In this document: one piece after another, positions 1 through 5,416 of the stretch
Layout: each line of letters starts with the position of its first letter
Numbering within the stretch: the first letter of the stretch is position 1
NCBI GenBank assembly: GCA_044867345.1
Contig: JBIOUU010000207.1
Span: forward strand, 1-5,742
Reading direction: 5' to 3'
DNA length: 5,742 bases
Source of the DNA: AC-69 sp044867345
GTDB taxonomy: Bacteria > Actinomycetota > UBA4738 > HRBIN12
Notes under the pieces: generated by a model
Told to the model about the DNA's origin: nothing
The model's database searches: none
What the model saw: the letters and a program-made list of their open reading frames with translations, nothing else
Program-made: the position numbers and the translations under genes

Positions 1-740
1 GCGAGGTCGTCCACATGGACCGGCTCGAGCTCGGCGAAGGAGAGATCCTGGGCCTGGCCGGGGAGAGCGGATCGGGGAAATCGATGACGGCCCTCGCGAT
101 CCTGGGCCTTGCTCCCACCGTGGGGGCGACGGTTCTCGGCACGATCCTGTTCGAGGGGCGCGAGCTCCTGGGGCTGCCGGAGCGAGAGCTCCGGGACATA
201 AGAGGGCGGCGGATCGCGATGATCTTCCAGAGCCCCGTGGCGTCGTTCAACCCCGTGTTCCGGGTCGGGGACCTGTTCGTGCGCGCGCTGCTCCTTCATG
301 GCGCGGCGAACAAGCGCGAGGCGCGCGACCGAGCCGAGGCGGCCCTTCGCGGGGTCCTGCTCCCTCCGAACCTGCTCGCCCGGTACCCCCACCAGCTTTC
401 CGGCGGGCAGGCGCAGCGGGTGGCCATCGCGCTGGCGCTCGCGCTGCGAAGCGAGGTACTGCTGGCGGACGAGCCCACGAGCGCGCTGGACGTGACGGTG
501 CAGGCGGAGATCCTGGAACTGATCCGAAGGCTCCGCGATGAGCGGGGGATGAGCGTGCTGTTCATCAGCCACGACCTGGCCGTCGTCTCGGAGCTGTGCG
601 ACCGGATCGCGGTGATGCGGACCGGGCGCATCGTGGAGGAGGGGCCCGCCGGTGGCCTACTCGGGTCGCCGGGCGAGGACTACACGAAGGCGCTGGTCGC
701 GGCGGTTCCGAAGGTCGGCCGAGCCCAGCCGGCCCCGTGA
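1..740 (+). CDS. Opp/Dpp-type ABC transporter ATP-binding protein, 5' partial
   Basis: This is the ATPase subunit of a peptide/nickel-type ABC importer, a cytoplasmic protein that hydrolyses ATP to drive uptake through two permease subunits not in the window. Reading is open from position 3, and the first ATG (15) lies only 15 codons before the Walker A motif, so the true start and first beta strands are off the left edge. Counting from that ATG: Walker A GESGSGKS at 16-23, Q-loop Gln72, signature LSGGQ at 128-132, Walker B LLADE at 149-153, D-loop SALD at 156-159, and switch His186. All catalytic elements are intact. The protein stops soon after the family's usual HPYT-like segment (here EDYTKALVAAVP), so it lacks the Cys-containing oligo_HPY tail found in many OppD/DppD proteins. 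Its stop overlaps the GTG of the next ATPase. Family assignment is secure; the substrate cannot be told. Confidence 0.93.
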   Translation, partial: EVVHMDRLELGEGEILGLAGESGSGKSMTALAILGLAPTVGATVLGTILFEGRELLGLPERELRDIRGRRIAMIFQSPVASFNPVFRVGDLFVRALLLHGAANKREARDRAEAALRGVLLPPNLLARYPHQLSGGQAQRVAIALALALRSEVLLADEPTSALDVTVQAEILELIRRLRDERGMSVLFISHDLAVVSELCDRIAVMRTGRIVEEGPAGGLLGSPGEDYTKALVAAVPKVGRAQPAP

Positions 741-1708
741 CCGGGCCGTCGCTGCTCGAGGTTCGCGACCTGCTCGTGCGGTTCGGTCCCGTTCGCGCGG
801 TCGACGGCGTGTCGCTGTCGGTGCCGCCTGGTCCGTTCGGGTTGGGGCTGGTCGGAGAGAGCGGCTCCGGGAAGACGACGTTCGGCCGGGCCGTGTTGCG
901 GCTGGTTCCGATCCAGGGCGGTGAGATCCGCCTGAACGGCGACGACGTCTCGCGGTTGCGCGGTGAAGGGTTGAAGCGCTACCGACGCGCCGTGCAGATC
1001 GTGTTCCAGGATCCCGACACGACGCTCGACCCGCGGGTCCGGGCGGGGCGGGCGGTCGGGGAGGCGCTTCGCACGCATCGCATCGTGGGACGTTCCGACG
1101 TCCCGGCCCGCGTGGCCCGATTGCTCGGGGAAGTCGGGCTTGAGAGCGACCTCGCCCGGCGCTACCCGCATCAGCTGTCCGGCGGCCAGCGCCAACGGGT
1201 CGCCATCGCCCGTGCGCTCGCGGTGGAGCCCCGGGTGCTCGTCCTCGACGAGCCGACCAGCGCGCTCGACGTCACCGTCCAGGCCCGGATCCTCCAGCTG
1301 ATCCGGAAGCTGCGCGGATCCCACGGACTCGCGTACCTGTTGATCTCCCACAACCTGGCCGTCGTCGAGGAGCTGTGCGAGGAGACCGCCGTGATGTACC
1401 TCGGGCTTGTCGTCGAACGGGGGACGACGTCAGAGATCCTCGCTCGTCCGGCCCATCCGTATACCGTCGCCCTCCGCTCGGCCGTTCCCGAGATCGATCT
1501 CAGCGCCAGGCGGACCAGGATCGTGCTTCCGGGAACGCCGCCCAACCCGGCCGATCCCCCACCCGGCTGTCGATTCCATCCTCGGTGCCCGATCGCGATC
1601 GACCGGTGCCGGACCGAGGTGCCGCTTCTGCGCGAGGTCGTTCGCGGCCGCACCGTCGCGTGTCACCGCGCCGAGGAGGTCCTGGACGGCCGCGCCCGGC
1701 CGGGATGA
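737..1708 (+). CDS. Opp/Dpp-type ABC transporter ATP-binding protein with Cys-containing C-terminal domain
   Basis: This is the second ATPase of the same importer, resembling OppF/DppF. I chose GTG 737 because it overlaps the previous stop (GTGA), the usual translational-coupling arrangement, and because it gives a standard N-terminus (residues LLEVRDLLVRFG) of normal length, 323 residues. The open frame extends further upstream only as a shadow of the first gene. Motifs: Walker A GESGSGKT 40-47, Q-loop Gln91, LSGGQ 147-151, Walker B VLVLDE 167-172, SALD 175-178, switch His205 (in ISHN rather than the common ISHD). The HPYTVAL segment (240-246) leads into the oligo_HPY extension, with Cys278, Cys284, Cys291 and Cys309 (C-x5-C-x6-C-x17-C). 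In mycobacterial OppABCD this region binds a [4Fe-4S] cluster; binding here is inferred. The substrate (peptide, nickel or other) is not determinable. Confidence 0.95.
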   Translation: MTGPSLLEVRDLLVRFGPVRAVDGVSLSVPPGPFGLGLVGESGSGKTTFGRAVLRLVPIQGGEIRLNGDDVSRLRGEGLKRYRRAVQIVFQDPDTTLDPRVRAGRAVGEALRTHRIVGRSDVPARVARLLGEVGLESDLARRYPHQLSGGQRQRVAIARALAVEPRVLVLDEPTSALDVTVQARILQLIRKLRGSHGLAYLLISHNLAVVEELCEETAVMYLGLVVERGTTSEILARPAHPYTVALRSAVPEIDLSARRTRIVLPGTPPNPADPPPGCRFHPRCPIAIDRCRTEVPLLREVVRGRTVACHRAEEVLDGRARPG

Positions 1709-1712
1709 GTCG

Positions 1713-2399
1713 TCAGCTCCCCTGGATCGGAACCGAGCGGATCGTCGGCGCGTACGGCGGCGGGTCCGGGGTTCGAGGGAACCGGAACAGCGACTCCACG
1801 CGCTCGAGCGGTAACAGATCCACCGCGTAGGCCTCCAGCAGCCGCCCCTGGAGCTCGTTCGGGTCGAGGTCCGTCGGCTTGGACCGACGGCCGTCGGGGA
1901 TCTGGATCCCTCCGCGGTGCACCTCGCACAGCGTGTACAGCCGCCGGAACAGGGTGTGCACCATCATGGGCCTGCCCGGACCCGGCTCGAACCACGCGCA
2001 CATGGCGCACACGAGCCGGAGCCTCGACGGATAGGCGAACGCCGCCCGCCACCCCAGCTCGTGCTCCACCATCCTGCCCCAGAGCGACACCGTCCCCACC
2101 ACCGGGGGCGGGGGCCACGCGGGCCGGGGCCGGTCCATGGACTCCAGCGACCGGGCCGCGTAAATGCCGCACGTGCAGTCAGCGTTCGGCGCGTCATGCG
2201 GCCGGCGGAACAGCGACAGGATCGGCGAGGCCGTGCACCGGGCCGCCAACGGGCGCCGGGGCAACCACGCATCGGGGCTGGGCCGAGCGGGATGAAGGAG
2301 CGGATCGCCTGCCTTGTCCACGGACAGGTTCCACGTCCGCCACCCCTCGACCGCCTCGACGAGGATGTCGACGCTCGCGGGATCGGCCCCCATTTCCAC
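1713..2399 (-). CDS. Cys-rich conserved-looking hypothetical protein
   Basis: This is a 228-residue soluble protein with no signal peptide or membrane segment, and I cannot assign a function. It resembles bacterial hypothetical proteins I recall that share an N-terminal G-W-R-x-W (19-23), a C-x-C-G-I-Y-A centre (75-81), and a V-S-L-W-G-x-x-VEHE-x-GWRA block (104-119) followed by a Y-P motif. Cysteines are clustered: Cys55, Cys75, Cys77, Cys131, Cys134 and Cys158, the last followed by His161 (C-x2-H), which suggests metal binding (inference). The Arg/Pro-rich stretches at 39-50 and 90-99 look like linkers. The start is uncertain: GTG 2399 has GGGA about seven bases upstream, while ATG 2393 is two codons downstream. 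The gene faces the ABC operon tail-to-tail with a four-base gap and is divergent from the next small gene. Confidence 0.75.
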   Translation of the reverse strand: MEMGADPASVDILVEAVEGWRTWNLSVDKAGDPLLHPARPSPDAWLPRRPLAARCTASPILSLFRRPHDAPNADCTCGIYAARSLESMDRPRPAWPPPPVVGTVSLWGRMVEHELGWRAAFAYPSRLRLVCAMCAWFEPGPGRPMMVHTLFRRLYTLCEVHRGGIQIPDGRRSKPTDLDPNELQGRLLEAYAVDLLPLERVESLFRFPRTPDPPPYAPTIRSVPIQGS

Positions 2400-2511
2400 T
2401 CGAGTATCCCGCGCCGATCCACCTCCCGCTGGGGCGGCTCGGGCAGGCCCACATCTGCCGCCGGGTGGAGTTCAGGTGTGCCCGAACCGGTCACGGCCTC
2501 GGAGAATCGCG

Positions 2512-2517
2512 TATCAT
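2512..2517 (+). promoter_or_regulatory. Candidate -10 element for a leaderless transcript
   Basis: TATCAT fits the actinobacterial TAnnnT -10 pattern and ends eight bases before the ATG at 2526, so transcription could begin at or next to the start codon. No convincing -35 hexamer lies 16-18 bases upstream, and no Shine-Dalgarno sequence precedes the ATG, which agrees with a leaderless mRNA but does not prove it. Confidence 0.35.
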
Positions 2518-2525
2518 GACGGTTC

Positions 2526-2720
2526 ATGGCCGACACCAGCGTCTATCGAACTGAGCACGGAAAGGTCTTTCGGATCTCAGAGCATGACGATGGTGGCATC
2601 TCTGTCGAGCTCCTCGAGCTGACCCACTGGGTCCCAGGGCCGATCGGTATGGCCGGGCTCAGGATCGCTCGGACCACGAAGCGGCTGACCGCTCGCCAGG
2701 TCCTCGCACTGCCGCAGTAG
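2526..2720 (+). CDS. Small hypothetical protein, 64 residues
   Basis: This short gene has no function I recognise. The evidence for coding is codon use (most third positions G or C), a balanced amino-acid composition unlike out-of-frame GC-rich shadow ORFs, and a -10-like element just upstream. The protein has no signal peptide, membrane segment or cysteines. The first half (residues HGKVFRISEHDDGGISVELL) looks like two beta strands joined by an acidic turn. The middle holds a Trp-Val-Pro-Gly-Pro segment, and the C-terminus is basic and probably helical (KRLTARQVLALP). It is divergent from the Cys-rich gene, sharing about 125 bases of upstream DNA with it. No ribosome binding site is visible, so translation would most likely be leaderless from ATG 2526. 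Confidence 0.6.
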   Translation: MADTSVYRTEHGKVFRISEHDDGGISVELLELTHWVPGPIGMAGLRIARTTKRLTARQVLALPQ

Positions 2721-2768
2721 CGCCCGCCTCCCCAACGATTGGCCTCGTCGCGAAGCGAGATGCCGACA

Positions 2769-2777
2769 TGCTATGGT
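2769..2777 (+). promoter_or_regulatory. Candidate extended -10 promoter upstream of the zinc mini-protein
   Basis: TGC followed by TATGGT forms an extended -10 (TGn + TAnnnT). No good -35 is visible at 16-18 bases, which extended -10 promoters can tolerate. It would give a leader of roughly 115 bases before the first start at 2898. It is a sequence match only. Confidence 0.25.
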
Positions 2778-2792
2778 GGGTTCCTCGGGCGA

Positions 2793-2815
2793 CGCTCGAG
2801 GGTTCACGTCGAGCG
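2793..2815 (+). repeat. Inverted repeat in the leader of the zinc mini-protein gene
   Basis: CGCTCGA (2793-2799) and TCGAGCG (2809-2815) are perfect reverse complements separated by nine bases. No T-run follows, so it is not an intrinsic terminator. It could be an operator or an RNA hairpin just downstream of the candidate transcription start; a chance occurrence in GC-rich DNA is also possible. Confidence 0.35.
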
Positions 2816-2848
2816 ACGGACCGGTGGCGTCTTTCCATCTCCACCCGA

Positions 2849-2890
2849 CTTTCGCCCCACGGAATCACCGTGGTCCACGACGAAAGGGAG
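2849..2890 (+). promoter_or_regulatory. Potential leader hairpin pairing with the upstream ribosome binding site
   Basis: CTTTCG (2849-2854) is complementary to CGAAAG (2881-2886), which overlaps the Shine-Dalgarno AAAGGGAG (2883-2890) of the start at 2898. Inside it, CCACGG (2857-2862) and CCGTGG (2868-2873) form a six-base-pair hairpin with a five-base loop. If folded, the structure would partly hide the first ribosome binding site and leave the second one (2914-2920) free. The pairing is visible in the sequence; a regulatory role is inference. Confidence 0.3.
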
Positions 2891-2897
2891 CGAACGC

Positions 2898-3104
2898 ATG
2901 GCGGGACGGAGCGGGAGGAGCAACACCATGATCGGCACACCCGAGCACGGTCACGAGGCCGAGTCGCGTCCCTCCCGGGGGCGCACATGCAACCACCAGG
3001 ACTGCTCGACGATCCTGTCGACCTACAACTCCGCTACGGAATGCTGGCTGCACGCGGAGCCCGCGTACCGCCACCCGCTCTGGCATACCTCGAGCTCGCG
3101 CTGA
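2898..3104 (+). CDS. Putative zinc-binding mini-protein (Cx4C-x12-Cx2H)
   Basis: This is a 68-residue protein from ATG 2898, or 58 residues from the in-frame ATG 2928. Both starts have ribosome binding sites seven bases away: AAAGGGAG for the first and GGAGGAG for the second, so either or both may be used. After a basic, charged N-terminus comes C-N-H-Q-D-C, then the segment STILSTYNSATE, then C-W-L-H: a C-x4-C-x12-C-x2-H set spaced like a small zinc ribbon. Short actinobacterial proteins and regulators carry a similar Cys/Tyr-Asn/Cys-x2-His pattern, as I recall it; zinc binding here is inferred and the role (nucleic-acid or protein binding) is unknown. There is no membrane segment. The gene converges on the next minus-strand gene with an eight-base gap. 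The third plus-strand frame is also open across this region but has a random-looking composition. Confidence 0.72.
   Translation: MAGRSGRSNTMIGTPEHGHEAESRPSRGRTCNHQDCSTILSTYNSATECWLHAEPAYRHPLWHTSSSR
2914..2920 (+). promoter_or_regulatory. Second Shine-Dalgarno, for an internal start at 2928
   Basis: GGAGGAG lies seven bases before the in-frame ATG at 2928, which is a better match to the 16S rRNA 3' end than AAAGGGAG, the site serving ATG 2898. Because it falls inside the longer reading frame, it matters for choosing the start: the shorter 58-residue product may be the main one. Confidence 0.55.
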
Positions 3105-3112
3105 GGCACGGC

Positions 3113-3301
3113 CTAGCCGGCCCTCGCTCTCGGCGGCTCGGCGGCCAGGTTCGCATAGGCCTCGGCGAGGTGAAGGATGACCTGTGCTTCTGCCTGTTCC
3201 TCAACCTTCGGCACGAGCTTCGCGATCCTCTGCGCGATGGCTTGGCGAGCCTTCGCCGCCAGTTGTGCCGCCTCCGCCTGCGCGTCCCCCCGTTCTGCCA
3301 T
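3113..3301 (-). CDS. Small alpha-helical hypothetical protein, 62 residues
   Basis: I do not recognise this protein. Residues 1-54 are rich in Ala, Glu, Gln, Lys and Arg with almost no Gly, and Pro only at position 31. This predicts two amphipathic helices (about 7-30 and 32-54) joined at Pro31, a possible helical hairpin or short coiled coil. The tail PPRARAG is probably disordered. It has no cysteine, signal or membrane segment, so it is likely cytoplasmic. ATG 3301 was chosen because the helix begins there, GGTGG lies seven bases upstream, and a well-formed promoter sits about 15 bases before it. It lies 78 bases downstream of the membrane mini-protein gene on the same strand but appears to have its own promoter. 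Codon use matches the neighbours. Confidence 0.7.
   Translation of the reverse strand: MAERGDAQAEAAQLAAKARQAIAQRIAKLVPKVEEQAEAQVILHLAEAYANLAAEPPRARAG
3129..3144. repeat. Tandem duplication of an 8-base unit inside the 62-residue gene
   Basis: CTCGGCGG occurs twice head-to-tail, in the last codons of the minus-strand 62-residue gene. The unit length is not a multiple of three, so gain or loss of one copy would shift the reading frame and change the C-terminal tail only. Confidence 0.8.
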
Positions 3302-3322
3302 CTGGTGACCACCCCCGGGCAG

Positions 3323-3351
3323 ATTCTAGGGACCGACGCCGGCCAGTCGAA
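3323..3351 (-). promoter_or_regulatory. Promoter of the 62-residue helical protein gene
   Basis: On the minus strand, TTCGAC (3351-3346) and TAGAAT (3328-3323) are separated by exactly 17 bases. TAGAAT matches the sigma-70-type -10 consensus at five of six positions. The predicted transcription start, near 3316, leaves a leader of about 15 bases that contains the GGTGG ribosome binding site. It is the best-formed promoter in the window. Confidence 0.55.
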
Positions 3352-3379
3352 CCGAGACCGATGAAGCGAAGGAGGACCG

Positions 3380-3574
3380 TCAGCCGATGCGGCCCTGGGC
3401 CTTGCCGATGGCCCGGTTCACCTTGCCTCTCGTGCGGTTCATTCGGCTGGACATGGTGCGGCGATGGGCCCGCCACCAGGCGAACACGGCGATGGCCAGG
3501 AGGACCGCGAGGCCCACGACCACCCAGATCAGCCAGCTGTAGTCACCGCCATTGCTTCCGTACGCAGCAAGCAT
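3380..3574 (-). CDS. Single-pass membrane mini-protein with basic Gly-spaced tail
   Basis: This is a 64-residue protein. ATG 3574 is firmly supported by GGAGGTG (3587-3581) six bases upstream; the same frame is open much further upstream, but only as a shadow of the LCP gene. The N-terminal 13 residues are polar (AAYGSNGGDYS), residues 14-34 form one hydrophobic, Trp-rich membrane helix, and residues 35-64 are strongly basic, so by the positive-inside rule the tail is cytoplasmic. The tail carries a seven-residue period: R47-x2-G-K51, then R54-x2-G-K58, then Gly61, recalling the K-G-K/G-K repeats of CsbD-like stress proteins, though this is too short to assign. The function is unknown. The gene is divergent from the LCP gene, sharing a 120-base intergenic region. 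Confidence 0.75.
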   Translation of the reverse strand: MLAAYGSNGGDYSWLIWVVVGLAVLLAIAVFAWWRAHRRTMSSRMNRTRGKVNRAIGKAQGRIG

Positions 3575-3631
3575 GTGCGACACCTCCGTCAGGGACCTGT
3601 TCCCGATCCGGGGGCTGTCGAAACCAGGTAC

Positions 3632-3659
3632 TTGAACCGCACCAGGACGCCGGTAGTCT
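3632..3659 (+). promoter_or_regulatory. Candidate promoter of the LCP gene
   Basis: TTGAAC (3632-3637) and TAGTCT (3654-3659, a TAnnnT -10) are 16 bases apart. The predicted start, near 3666, gives a leader of about 30 bases before GTG 3695. It lies in the intergenic region shared with the divergent membrane mini-protein gene. Confidence 0.4.
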
Positions 3660-3694
3660 CGGCCTTCGATGACGGGCCCGGGGGGCGTGGGGAG

Positions 3695-5131
3695 GTGAGT
3701 CGGCGAAAGGCCGGCTGGCTCGGTATCGGGGCCCTCGCCATCGTCCTCTCCCTCGTCGTCGGGGTGCTGTGGGCCCTCCGGTCCCCGAGCGTGAGCGCCG
3801 GCTCTCCGAACCCGAGGACAGGATCGGCTGCCCCGCCCCGGTACGACCTCGCGGTCAACCTCCGAGCTGTGCAGGGGAAGGGGCCCAAAGGCGTCGTGGC
3901 GAAGCCCGCCGTGCTGGCCGCCCCGGCCGCCGCCGTCGAGCGGACGATCGCCCAGCTCTACGACATCGGCTTCGTGGATCCCGCCCAGTGGTCCGGCGGT
4001 CGGTTCCCCTCGCTCGCTGCTCCCTTCGCCCCCGAAGCGAGGCAACGGGTTCGGGCCCATGTCGTGGACCTCACGCTGGGGAAGGCCGCCGGGAGGCTCG
4101 AGGCGGTACGGCCCACCCGAGCCCGGCTCGACGTCCGGTTCATGCTCGACCGAGCGAGACATCCGATCTTGGCCTTCGCTCACATGGACTTCGCCGGGGT
4201 GGGCCTGGCCGAGGACGCCGAGCTTCCCCTCAGCCATCAGGGCGACTATGTCCTTCGCCGCACCGACGCCGGGTGGCGGATCGTGTCGTTCCGGGTGAAG
4301 AGCAGGGTCCCATCGCTGCAGCAGGTCAATTCCAAGGTCCGCGAGGCCTCACTGTCGCCGGTGCTTCCCTCGAACGGCCCCCTCTTCGTCCTGGTGATCG
4401 GGAGCGATGCCCGGCCCGGGCAATCGATCACGTCGGGGACCCGAGGGGACGCCATCCACATCGTCGGGGTGAACCCGAAGCGAGGGATCGTCTCGGTCCT
4501 GGGGATCCCACGCGACTCCTACGTATCGATCCCCGGCGCCGGGACCGGCAAGATCAACGGGGCCCTGGCGCTCGGGGGGCCCGAGCTCATGGTGCGGACG
4601 GTCGAGCAGTTGACCGGCATCCCCATCGACGCGTACGTGCTGACGGGGTTCGCCGGGTTCGAGCACATGGTGAAGGCCGTCGGTGGGATCTCGATCGACA
4701 TCCCCTACGCGATGGACGACGCCTTCTCGGGAGCCCATTTCCGCCGAGGCCCGACGCACCTGTCGGGCCGGCAGGCCCTGGCCCTGGCTCGCAATCGGCA
4801 CGATGCGCCGGGCGGTGACTTCGGCCGGTCGATGAACCAGGGGCGGATCATCGTCGCGGCCCTGCGGGAGTTCCTGTCGGACCTTCGGAAAGACCCGCTC
4901 GCCGCGCTCCGGTGGGGCCTGGCCGCGGCCCGGTTCATGCAGACGGACCTCAGTCTGACCCAGATGATGGAGCTCCTGCTGGCCGTGCCGTCGATCGCCG
5001 GCAACCGGGTCCGCAACGAGGTCGTCTACGGAGGCGGGGCGATGGTGGGAGGCTCGAGCGTGATCCGCCTGGGTGGCTTCGCGTACGCGAAGTTCCGGGA
5101 CCTGCGGGTGGACGGGGTCCTGGGGCGGTAG
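3695..5131 (+). CDS. LytR-CpsA-Psr (LCP) family protein with N-terminal NTF2-like domain
   Basis: This is a 478-residue envelope protein. LCP enzymes transfer polymers such as arabinogalactan or teichoic acid from lipid carriers to peptidoglycan, outside the membrane. GTG 3695 was chosen because it leaves a short basic N-terminus (RRK) before one membrane helix (about 8-28); the upstream open frame overlaps the divergent gene. Residues about 30-80 form a Pro/Ala linker. Residues 81-201, helical and then beta-rich and ending DAGWRIVSFRV, look like an NTF2-like domain. The LCP domain starts near 229: IGSDARPG (235-242), R250-G-D252, IPRD with Arg273 and Asp274, K286-I-N, then Arg366, Arg368, Asp375 and Arg378. 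These match the family's phosphate-binding Arg and metal-binding Asp positions. The usual RQQ after Asp-x2-Arg is replaced by MNQ. The polymer substrate is unknown. Confidence 0.88.
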   Translation: MSRRKAGWLGIGALAIVLSLVVGVLWALRSPSVSAGSPNPRTGSAAPPRYDLAVNLRAVQGKGPKGVVAKPAVLAAPAAAVERTIAQLYDIGFVDPAQWSGGRFPSLAAPFAPEARQRVRAHVVDLTLGKAAGRLEAVRPTRARLDVRFMLDRARHPILAFAHMDFAGVGLAEDAELPLSHQGDYVLRRTDAGWRIVSFRVKSRVPSLQQVNSKVREASLSPVLPSNGPLFVLVIGSDARPGQSITSGTRGDAIHIVGVNPKRGIVSVLGIPRDSYVSIPGAGTGKINGALALGGPELMVRTVEQLTGIPIDAYVLTGFAGFEHMVKAVGGISIDIPYAMDDAFSGAHFRRGPTHLSGRQALALARNRHDAPGGDFGRSMNQGRIIVAALREFLSDLRKDPLAALRWGLAAARFMQTDLSLTQMMELLLAVPSIAGNRVRNEVVYGGGAMVGGSSVIRLGGFAYAKFRDLRVDGVLGR

Positions 5132-5155
5132 CCCTCGGAGCCGCCGGTAGGGGGG

Positions 5156-5410
5156 TTAGCCGGTCTCGGCGGCGGGATCGCGAGCGGGGGTGGGTTTCTC
5201 GGCGACCGGCCTGGGGGCTCGGGTCTCGCGGGCGGGCGTCGGCGGCAGACCCGCCGTCTTGCTGATGTACTCCTCGTCGGCAAGCCACTCGGTTGGCCCG
5301 GCCGTGGGGTCGTTCTTGCGGGCCTTGCGGTCGTCGCGCCGCTCCTCCCTGGCTTGGCGCTTCTTGGCCTTCACCTCGCGGCGTTGTCTCTTTCCAGGGG
5401 TGTCAGGCAT
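5156..5410 (-). CDS. Highly charged small hypothetical protein, 84 residues
   Basis: I recognise no family. Residues 6-33 are a dense run of Lys, Arg, Glu and Asp, probably one long charged helix able to bind nucleic acid or ribosomes (inference). It is followed by a conserved-looking centre with Thr40-Glu-Trp42 and a Asp45-Glu-Glu-Tyr48 motif, then a Pro/Ala/Arg-rich disordered tail. There are no cysteines and no membrane segment. ATG 5410 was preferred because a TAGCAT -10-like box ends six bases upstream, which fits a leaderless mRNA; no Shine-Dalgarno is present. GTG 5416 would add two residues. The stop is TAA. It converges on the LCP gene with a 24-base gap and lies downstream of the cold-shock gene, from which a strong terminator separates it. 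Confidence 0.65.
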   Translation of the reverse strand: MPDTPGKRQRREVKAKKRQAREERRDDRKARKNDPTAGPTEWLADEEYISKTAGLPPTPARETRAPRPVAEKPTPARDPAAETG

Positions 5411-5416
5411 GAGCAC

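Noticed and set aside
596..736. Upstream extension of the second ATPase to ATG 596
   Set aside because: The added residues are Arg/Gly-rich and out of frame with the real first ATPase; GTG 737 overlapping the stop gives a normal family N-terminus.
296..1653. Several long minus-strand open frames opposite the two ATPase genes, up to 223 codons
   Set aside because: Their translations are Arg/Ser/Pro-rich and lack motifs, as expected opposite GC-rich coding DNA, and they lie wholly across two confidently assigned genes.
1695..1704. CCCGGCCGGG perfect palindrome at the end of the ABC operon, considered as a terminator
   Set aside because: It has no loop or T-run and falls in the last codons of the second ATPase.
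1871..1897. CCGTCGG/CCGACGG inverted repeat with a third copy of CCGTCGG
   Set aside because: It lies inside the Cys-rich gene, has no T-run, and follows from local codons; it gives no sign of a terminator or operator.
1964..2536. 190-codon minus-strand frame overlapping the Cys-rich gene
   Set aside because: Beyond its first part the translation becomes Arg/Ser/Gly low-complexity, while the 228-residue frame has coherent motifs across the same bases.
2768..3364. 198-codon plus-strand frame across the small-gene region
   Set aside because: It is Arg/His-rich without motifs and is contradicted by the well-placed ribosome binding sites and Cys/His pattern of the overlapping 68-residue gene.
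3580..3640. Minus-strand promoter for the membrane mini-protein (TCGACA-like -35)
   Set aside because: No acceptable TAnnnT box lies 16-18 bases downstream, so I could not support a specific site.
3464..3694. N-terminal extension of the LCP protein to position 3464
   Set aside because: It would overlap the divergent membrane mini-protein gene, add a low-quality segment before the membrane helix, and ignore the promoter candidate at 3632-3659.
5141..5172. CCGCCG/CGGCGG hairpin as a bidirectional terminator between the LCP gene and the 84-residue gene
   Set aside because: The stem is six base pairs with a 20-base loop and no T-run on either side.
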